Origin: Pinguiococcus pyrenoidosus
Lineage: Eukaryota > Sar > Pinguiophyceae > Pinguiochrysidales > Pinguiochrysidaceae
NCBI GenBank assembly: GCA_019677205.1
Contig: JAAMXY010000496.1
Location: 1-10,950 of the forward strand
Reading direction: 5' to 3'
DNA length: 10,950 bases
Every line of letters starts with the position of its first letter. Positions within the stretch are counted from its first letter, which is position 1. Below the pieces are notes generated by a model. It was not told the DNA's origin, did not search any database, and was given only the letters and a program-made list of their open reading frames with translations. Shown here in pieces: positions 1 to 5,792 of this stretch. The translations under genes were made by a program, and so were the position numbers.

Positions 1-92
1 CAAGCCCATACTGATAGGTACTCGAAACTTTTTGGCCACGCGTGCATCTGCATGTTTTGATACTTCGTCTTTAGTTTCAACAGTTGATCCAC

Positions 93-356
93 ATGAAGAG
101 CACGGATCTTGTTGACAAGCAAAGCAAAGTCCTGGGCGTTCGACGCGCCGCGCTTGCAAGCTTAAACCCGAACAACGGGTCTGCGAGGAAACTTGCAAGA
201 CTCGAGGGAGTGCCAGTCAGCAGCGTCGCGAAGCTTGCAAGAGCTCTGAGGCTCTCCGCTTACTCCGAACAACTCCTCGACGGCGATGAGAGTCCGGACG
301 ACCGTTGCCGTACTTGCGTTTGGCCCTTGGACTTATATTATGCAGGAAAGGTTTAG
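93..356 (+). pseudogene. Probable relic of a Tc1/mariner-type transposase N-terminus
   Basis: An 87-codon open frame starts at the ATG at 93 and ends at TAG 354-356. Residues about 30-50 read as a helix-turn-helix (SARKLARLEGVPVSSVAKLA). They are followed by LRLSAYSEQLLDGD and a DDRCR...CVW stretch. This order resembles the N-terminus of Tc1/mariner/IS630-type transposases: an HTH, then an L-x-L-x-x-Y segment, then D-x-x-x-R-x-x-F/C-x-W. No DDE catalytic domain follows; the frame stops and AT-rich DNA begins. I therefore read it as a truncated relic. The 8-bp palindrome CTTGCAAG occurs three times inside it (153, 192 and 234). No terminal inverted repeats or target-site duplication were found by eye. 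It could instead be a chance ORF or an exon of an unrelated gene, so confidence is low. Confidence 0.35.
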
Positions 357-501
357 CTGCACAGAGGAGAGTTGGACCAAATGCAATTTCGTGCCTGCTT
401 CTTCTGAGTTCCTATTGGTGATTTTCAATAATTTAAATTTTAATTTTAAAAATCCAAATCTAATGAAGGCCTCTGTAGAGAGGTGTTCAGCTTCTGGCCG
501 A

Positions 502-510
502 TGATTGGTT
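502..510 (-). promoter_or_regulatory. CCAAT box (NF-Y type) in reverse orientation
   Basis: The top strand reads TGATTGGTT, so the bottom strand reads AACCAATCA, matching the NF-Y consensus CCAATCA. It lies about 255 bp upstream of the ATG at 761. NF-Y sites work in either orientation. Similar sites occur at comparable distances upstream of the other three complete genes, which is the main reason for listing it. Confidence 0.4.
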
Positions 511-654
511 CATTTGGTCGAGAATAACAAATTTCGTCAAGACAACGAGTTGCAGAGTTGCCGCAGTGCATCCCAATCATCTATCATGTGCGAGGTTTAG
601 CTCAGCCCCTGTGTTTCCACACCTTCGCAGAAGAGTGGCTGCAAGCGGTCGGAG

Positions 655-669
655 CCCCCCCCCCCCCCC
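655..669. repeat. Poly-C homopolymer tract (C15)
   Basis: Fifteen consecutive C residues lie about 90 bp upstream of the ATG at 761. Such a tract is prone to slippage and sequencing error. Because it precedes the preferred start, a length change would not disturb the protein begun at 761. Confidence 0.9.
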
Positions 670-760
670 TCCCTTGCGTCTCTGCTACGGTCGTTGTGCC
701 TGTCGACGTTCGACAACGGCGTTGCAGGAGACGGTGCTTCGGATTCAGGAGGGTGGTAGC

Positions 761-3022
761 ATGGAGTGTTCGGAAGACCTATCAATCCTCGAGGTCAAGG
801 CAGACGAATATGTCAGAGATGACTTCCCTTCTACAAAACGTAGTTTGGGTGAGAGGGAAGCTCCGAACACCACAACAAACCCGCTTTACGGACACGATAC
901 GAATGTGGAAGGCGATTTGGTCCTGCGTCGCATCCACAACAGAACAGATGTCGAGCAGGGCACTACTTCAGAATTGAAACATCCAGAACAGCTCTTCTAC
1001 AACGAGATCATCACAGGAAAGCTGAAACGCTGGCCTGGGCGAGCGACCCTATCACATTGGGAAGGGGGAAAACGAATTCCAGTCCTCATGGACAGGGCGG
1101 TACCTTTGTCTAAACTGGCCGCGAACCAGTTTAGCGAAGTACAGCAGATGCACATGAAGAGGAGGATACAAGAAGAAGGCAGAGAGGGATCTGACTCACG
1201 CCTTCACGACGATGGCATCAAGAAGATATTGGACATGCATCGACTTGTCGGGATACCGGTCCCTCTGATCTCGCCGTTTGCAAAGTCGCGGGGTTCTCGT
1301 GACCCCGTCGTCACACACGTCAAGGTCATGGATGGGGACCTCACGGACAGTGAGATCGTTTTTGTCGGTGCTGCCTCCAAAGATGAATATGCCGCTCTCG
1401 TCGAGAGAGAGCGGGCTGACGCGGTTGTCACCTGTGACACTGTCTCCGGCGACGAGAGGCCAGGTGACAGGAGTGTCGATACAGGGCAAGTTTTCATTCG
1501 AAGGGACATTACCTACTTTCACGAGGAAAACACAAAAGGAATCAAAGCTTTCGATGCTTGGAGGAACGACAAGAAGCAACCATTGCGCCCGGGGACCTTC
1601 ATGTTCCTCAAGTTCAAGGGAAAGGGGTGTAGCTTCGATGCCGACGCGTTAGTCCGGTATGATGATGAGCACCCCTGTCTCCGAAAATTTATCGTTGCCG
1701 GCAGAGGGGAGTTCCATGGATACATACGCAGTCCTAATGAGTCTGATAGAAACTACACTGATGCAGCCATGCGCCTCATGTCTTCCGTGGCACAAAACCA
1801 GATGGACAAATGGATTCCATGGGCGAGAACGCACGCGGACTTCGCTGACGTCCCTAGTTTCGAGCAACTACAAGCCAGCTCGACGAAAAGAACCGAAAGC
1901 ACCAAAAATTTGATAAAGAGAGCGGTTATGAAGAAACTTCAAAGGAAAGCCACATACGAAGAGTCCCCAGCGAAGCCTCGTCCAGCTCTCGCCAAAGAAG
2001 CTGGCAAGGTGCCTGATGTGTGTTGGTGGTCCGCGAAGGTTCACAGAGTCATATCGAAATGCGTTCCACAAGACGTCCCAATTTGGATCGAGGTCGAATC
2101 AAGCTTCCACAAAGCCGAGAGTTCCGTGATTGTGGTTGTCGGGAGTCTGAAAGCAGTGGAGAAGTGCCTTCCGATATCGATTCTTGTTGGAAATGGAGTG
2201 GTGGGGGTAGAAAGTTGCTCAAAGTCCGGAACGATGGCTTTCAGAGCCACCTTTGAAGGCGAGCCACGTCTTCCTTCAAGTCGGGAGAGCATGTTATCAA
2301 ATACAGACCGAGCTAGCCGTATGGGTGACCCGAGCCATGGAGCACAGGAAGGAGATGAGCTTCGCATTTACGATGGAGTCAGCGCTGTCGGTCGAAGAAA
2401 GACGACGAGACGCGCTTTCTTCATTTGGCGTACCACACTCGAATACTTAGGAACTCTTAGTACAGATTGGGGCCCCTATCGCTTGCCTCACGCTGTAGCG
2501 CTGGTTGTAATTACAGGGATAGCTCAGCTAGCCCTTTACGGTGGCTTCGGCGGCGCCGTATACTTCATCGCTGCACTTCTGGTGGTAGATTCTGCACGCC
2601 AGGAGTTTGCCCTTCTGTCTTGCTTGAATCGGGTGATCGGCATGGGTGGTCAGAACGTGCTGGACCGGCATCTTCTGCTGGTGATCTTGGGTCTCAATGA
2701 AGTGTTTAGTGAACACCTTCCCCAGTTCTTTGCTCGCCGATTTAGTGACTTGACAACTTTCTTGGTGGTAGCGGGGGTTTCGCTTGCGGCCGTTCTCAGA
2801 AAGGGTCAAAGCCTGCCGAGCCCCACGATCGGGGAAAGGCAACGGCGGCATGATCGCCGTAGTTGTCTTGCAGCCAAAGGCCGCTTGACGTGGACATTTT
2901 CTCCCTACGTTGCCAGTCGGGGTTACAGTGCCGGGATCTGGAATGGCTTTGAGATTTTCCACGGGAGCAATAGAAGCCCCTTCGTTATTGGGAAAGACGA
3001 TAAACTCGCACCCTTCGGTTAG
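761..3022 (+). CDS. Unrecognised 753-residue protein with a membrane-spanning C-terminal region
   Basis: I do not recognise the family. The start at 761 is the first ATG in the frame and has a good context (A at -3, G at +4). The only earlier possible start is a GTG at 566, and the extension would be Pro/Arg-rich translation of the poly-C region. Residues 1-430 are hydrophilic and charged, with patches such as FYNEIITGKLKRWPGRA (79-95) and GTFMFLKFKGKGCSFD (278-293). Residues about 437-500 look beta-rich (IWIEVESS, SSVIVVVGSL, ISILVGNGVVGVES). Hydrophobic segments follow at about 576-609, 637-650 and 664-678, suggesting two to four membrane spans. The last 70 residues are basic and of low conservation character. 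They overlap a long antisense open frame. Codon use is mixed, unlike the strongly G/C-ending neighbours, which suggests a young, fast-evolving or transferred gene. No intron is needed to keep the frame open. Confidence 0.6.
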   Translation: MECSEDLSILEVKADEYVRDDFPSTKRSLGEREAPNTTTNPLYGHDTNVEGDLVLRRIHNRTDVEQGTTSELKHPEQLFYNEIITGKLKRWPGRATLSHWEGGKRIPVLMDRAVPLSKLAANQFSEVQQMHMKRRIQEEGREGSDSRLHDDGIKKILDMHRLVGIPVPLISPFAKSRGSRDPVVTHVKVMDGDLTDSEIVFVGAASKDEYAALVERERADAVVTCDTVSGDERPGDRSVDTGQVFIRRDITYFHEENTKGIKAFDAWRNDKKQPLRPGTFMFLKFKGKGCSFDADALVRYDDEHPCLRKFIVAGRGEFHGYIRSPNESDRNYTDAAMRLMSSVAQNQMDKWIPWARTHADFADVPSFEQLQASSTKRTESTKNLIKRAVMKKLQRKATYEESPAKPRPALAKEAGKVPDVCWWSAKVHRVISKCVPQDVPIWIEVESSFHKAESSVIVVVGSLKAVEKCLPISILVGNGVVGVESCSKSGTMAFRATFEGEPRLPSSRESMLSNTDRASRMGDPSHGAQEGDELRIYDGVSAVGRRKTTRRAFFIWRTTLEYLGTLSTDWGPYRLPHAVALVVITGIAQLALYGGFGGAVYFIAALLVVDSARQEFALLSCLNRVIGMGGQNVLDRHLLLVILGLNEVFSEHLPQFFARRFSDLTTFLVVAGVSLAAVLRKGQSLPSPTIGERQRRHDRRSCLAAKGRLTWTFSPYVASRGYSAGIWNGFEIFHGSNRSPFVIGKDDKLAPFG

Positions 3023-3244
3023 AGCGCCTTCAGAGCTTGAGATAGGCCCTCTGTGAATCAGTACATCAAGAGCCTTGAGAGTCTTAGGGCTTTTCAATAC
3101 GCTCAAGGCGAGCAAGTAGCTGTCGAAGCTCATTTTCTGGACAACGGATAGGAAGGCGGGAAGGAAGGCAAACAGGGAGCTATTCAAGGAGAAGCACGAT
3201 TACAAGTAATTATTCAGACAATTGAGCAATGCCTTATCGGCTCA

Positions 3245-3540
3245 TCGCTCCATGTCCGCTCCACTTTTCACAAGAAGCGCGGCGAGTTCCACAGACGCCG
3301 ATTGCACGGCGAAATGCTAGGGCACTCTTCCACCAGAACCAGAGACTTCCTTACCCCGGCGGCAAGGAGGAGGTCCACGACTTCTGTGTGCACCCCATTG
3401 GAATGCTTGGATGCCGACGACTGCACGGCGCCGACATCTTAAGTGAACACCTCGCTGTGCCATCTTGTGGTCGAAGAAGCTGCTCGGAGTGGCCCAATCC
3501 CGGCAAACGGGAGCACTTTGGCGTTAAGGAGAGAACACAT
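3245..3540 (-). pseudogene. Broken ankyrin-repeat gene (about three degenerate repeats)
   Basis: Read on the bottom strand, three pieces match successive ankyrin repeats. The first, at 3540-3442, contains NAKVLPFAGIGPLRAAS then HSEVFT and a stop (TAA at 3441-3439). The second continues in the same frame at 3438-3349 with DVGAVQSSASK and HTEVVDLLLAAGV. The third lies in another frame at 3316-3245: HFAVQSASVELAALLVKSG then ADMER, preceded by TAG and followed by TGA. Ankyrin repeats typically show G-x-TPLHxAAxxGHxEVVxLLLxxGA, and the HTEVVDLLLAAG stretch is close to it. Stops and one frame change show it is no longer an intact gene. The region down to about 2880, with KALDVLIHRG near 3080, may be a further decayed part. 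Alternatively the pieces could be exons of a spliced gene, but no clear splice sites join them. Confidence 0.6.
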
Positions 3541-3795
3541 ACCATTCATTCGTGAACATCTCTGAGTGTGTGGATCTGCAGCAGGTCGCACTGCTTCCGT
3601 TGGATGCGCAGTACCAAACATCCCTGGCCGAGTGCTACGCTCTTTGTGCTGGCCTGCAGTACCAGAGTAGGAGCGTGGCAACCGGCAGCCTGATTCTCCT
3701 TCTTGGTCGATCCTTGTCCAGGCCGTAGTTCAGGTCAAATGGAACGCACAAGTTGCTCCACTTTCTTGAATTCACATTTTGTTTCACGGTGTCCC

Positions 3796-3804
3796 ACCAA
3801 TCAG
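3796..3804 (+). promoter_or_regulatory. CCAAT box (NF-Y type)
   Basis: ACCAATCAG fits the NF-Y consensus. It lies about 242 bp upstream of the ATG at 4041, in line with the placement of CCAAT boxes upstream of the other genes in this window. Confidence 0.45.
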
Positions 3805-3983
3805 GGGCGTGGAGTGCAGATGGCTGGCCTCAAAGTGGAGACGCTGCTCGCCATCGACTTCTGCCACAGCTTGACAAGAAATGCATCGCGCTTTTAAACT
3901 TCCGCCGTTGACGCGGAGCGGAGATCAGTGGCCGCATTTTGGCGCGTTTTTTGTGGTTCGAATCCGCCGCGAGCGTCCGGCCG

Positions 3984-4007
3984 TCAAACTCAAACTCAAA
4001 CTCAAAC
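3984..4007 (+). repeat. Hexamer repeat (TCAAAC)x4 in the leader of the JmjC-like gene
   Basis: Four perfect tandem copies of TCAAAC end 33 bp upstream of the ATG at 4041. The tract is probably within the 5' untranslated region. Confidence 0.9.
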
Positions 4008-4040
4008 GCCCTCTCGCACCGCGCGCACGTCGGCTCCGGC

Positions 4041-5310
4041 ATGAAGGTCAGCACTCTGGGCGTGGTGCTCAAGCGCATCGTGTACTTCTTCGGCGCGGTG
4101 GTGCTGTTCTGCGCCTATCGCCTGTGGAGTAATGGAGAACCGATGCGCCACATGCTCGCCAACGTGCATCTGCCGCTGGGGGACTTCTTCAACGTGGTTT
4201 ACGCCAACGGCAAGTACGTGCGCTTGGACAAGAGCGTCACGGTGAGTCGGCGCGCGGCTCAGCGGCGTGGAGCCTGCGGGTTTTGCGGCGCTGACCACGC
4301 GTATCTTTGCTCCTGCGCAGTACCAGCCGACGGAGATTCCGCAGATGAGCGCCGAAGACTACAGCTATGAGAAGCTGCGACGAGCGACGGAGAACTGGCG
4401 CAAGCCGGTGCTGGTCAAGGGCCTGTTCAAGGGCACGAAAGGCGTGGAGAACTGGGACAGTCCGGACTATCTGCCCTCGCGCATGGGCCATCTCACCGTG
4501 CCCGTGTACGAGAACGCGTCTCTGGCCGTGCCCAAACATGAGATGGTACCCCTGAGCTTTGGGGACGCCTTCAACCGCATCCGCAACGGCACGGAGCCCA
4601 AGGCGCTGTTCTTCCCCGTCAAGTCCCGCTTCCTCTTCCACTCCAACTACTCCACCACGGAGGTGTCCAAGCACATCAACGAGGTGGTGAAGGACGACCT
4701 GGACCTCGACCGCATCTACGAGGGCTTCGGGGGCCCCTACCACCTGGCCTACCAGACGGCGCAGTTCGTGGCGGCGCATGGCAGCAAGTATGGCCCGCTG
4801 GAAGGGCAGGAGAAGGTGCCCATCAACGACGGCCGACTCACCACGGGCACCAGCTGGCACTGCGCGATGGCCAGCAACTGGTTCATCCTCGTGGTCGGCA
4901 AGAAACGCTGGTACTTCATGGACCCCAAGTACTCCCTCTACATGCAGCCGGCCATCAACGGCAAGGTCAGCGTGCAGACCTTCCGCTACGACATGTCCGA
5001 CATCCTGCCGCACCTGCCCCTGCAGTACGCCGACGTCGAGGCGGGCGACCTGCTCTTCAACCCCGACTGGTACTGGCACCGCGTCGAGAACTACCCCGGC
5101 TTCGTCTTCGCCGTGCCCATCCGCGAGTTCGTCGTGACCAGGAGCCTCGCGAACAACGCCATGTACACGCTCTTCGGCGGCATCAACAAGTTCCTCGGCC
5201 TCTTCGGCGGCGACCTCGGAGGCAAGCCGTGCTGCGGCCTCCAGAACGTCATCAACATGTGGCAAAAAGGATACGAAGATGGCGCGGCCTTGTATGGCGA
5301 CGAGCTGTAG
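4041..5310 (+). CDS. Membrane-anchored JmjC/cupin-8-like protein with an HxA metal site (two exons)
   Basis: Exons are 4041-4241 and 4321-5307 plus stop 5308-5310, joined in phase 0, giving 396 residues. The ATG at 4041 is the first in frame. Residues 12-28 form one hydrophobic span after a basic residue (KRIVYFFGAVVLFCAYRLW), a signal anchor. The rest should face the ER/Golgi lumen, which agrees with sequons at N132, N156 and N176. The C-terminal half carries a JmjC/cupin-8 core. SWHCAMASNWF (245-255) followed by GKKRWYFMDP (260-269) matches the first motif of FIH-like Fe(II)/2-oxoglutarate oxygenases. AGDLLFNPDWYWHRVEN (308-324) matches the second. His247 and His320 line up with the iron ligands, and Lys262 sits 15 residues after His247, as the 2-oxoglutarate-binding Lys of FIH does. 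The acidic ligand of HxD is Ala249. The protein is thus either a non-catalytic relative or an enzyme with altered iron chemistry. Substrate unknown. Codons end almost always in G or C. Confidence 0.85.
4242..4320 (+). other. Intron (79 nt, GT-AG, phase 0) of the JmjC-like gene
   Basis: The donor is GTGAGT after the ACG codon and the acceptor is TGCGCAG. A CTGAC branch-point-like motif lies at 4291-4295. Removing it joins Thr67 to Tyr68. Unspliced, the exon-1 frame ends shortly after 4320. Confidence 0.85.
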
Positions 5311-5792
5311 GCGACGACGCGCCAGAAGCGCCGAGCGGCCTCGCGCGGGCTCCCGTGCCGCTGCCCTTGGATGACATCTTGCGAGCGAGGTGCACCACCC
5401 GTGCATGCGCAAGCGAAAGACTAGACGGAGCCAGCTGCTTCGTTTGGGGCCCCGTCCCCAGAGAAGAATGAGAAGAATGCAAACTGAAGCCAGACGTTGT
5501 GCTCTAAAACTGTATTTCTTTTGGCGATTCAAGGCTTCACCGTGCGTATAGAACGCAACCCAACGCAACGCAACGCAACGCAATGCAACGCAATGTAACT
5601 CGTATCGAGAGCGCCTCTGAGGTTTCCGTATACTATCTGGTTCAGGGTGCGAGAGAACAGGTTCTATCTCTTCTACGAACGCCAAGCTCCAGCGCCTTCG
5701 CCTTCCTCTCTTTTCTTTGCTACTTGTATTCTCCGTCTAGCGCCTGGCCTTGCAGCGCATTCTAAAGCGAGATCGTGCACGTTTGGCTTCAC
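5311..5792. other. Convergent spacer between two gene 3' ends
   Basis: This 482-bp stretch separates the stop codons of two genes that point toward each other, so it should hold both 3' untranslated regions. Apart from the CAACG microsatellite at 5551-5595, I see no gene or conserved structure. ORFs through it are shadows of flanking high-GC frames. Confidence 0.6.
5551..5595 (+). repeat. CAACG pentanucleotide microsatellite
   Basis: About nine pentamer units are present: CAACG with GAACG, CAACC and CAATG variants. The core of four perfect CAACG units is at 5561-5580. The tract lies in the convergent spacer, probably in a 3' untranslated region. Confidence 0.9.

Larger units (their letters stand above)
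357..760. other. Non-coding spacer upstream of the 761-3022 gene
   Basis: No gene is visible here. The stretch contains an AT-rich patch at about 420-460, an inverted CCAAT box at 504-508, a forward CCAAT at 573-577 and a C15 run at 655-669. It probably holds the promoter and 5' leader of the gene starting at 761. The frame of that gene stays open back to a GTG at 566, but no ATG lies in it before 761. Confidence 0.5.
3023..4040. other. Intergenic region with ankyrin relic and promoter of the JmjC-like gene
   Basis: Apart from the ankyrin relic at 3245-3540, nothing coding is convincing here. The part from about 3700 to 4040 should hold the promoter and leader of the gene at 4041. It contains a CCAAT box at 3797, a CTTTTAAAC patch near 3888, a CATTTT element near 3935 and a TCAAAC hexamer repeat at 3984. 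Confidence 0.5.

Noticed and set aside
566-760. N-terminal extension of the orphan protein from a GTG
   Set aside because: It needs a non-ATG start and translates the poly-C run into prolines. The ATG at 761 has a strong start context.
3955-3965. GGTTCGAATCC, an exact tRNA T-arm (B-box) motif
   Set aside because: The T-stem does not pair fully, no anticodon arm or matching acceptor stem surrounds it, and the A-box-like piece is too close. It is a chance match in a leader region.
4237-5685. 482-codon open frame on the bottom strand opposite the JmjC-like gene
   Set aside because: It is an antisense shadow caused by nearly exclusive G/C third positions in the true gene. Its translation is low-complexity, rich in Ala, Val, Arg and Glu.
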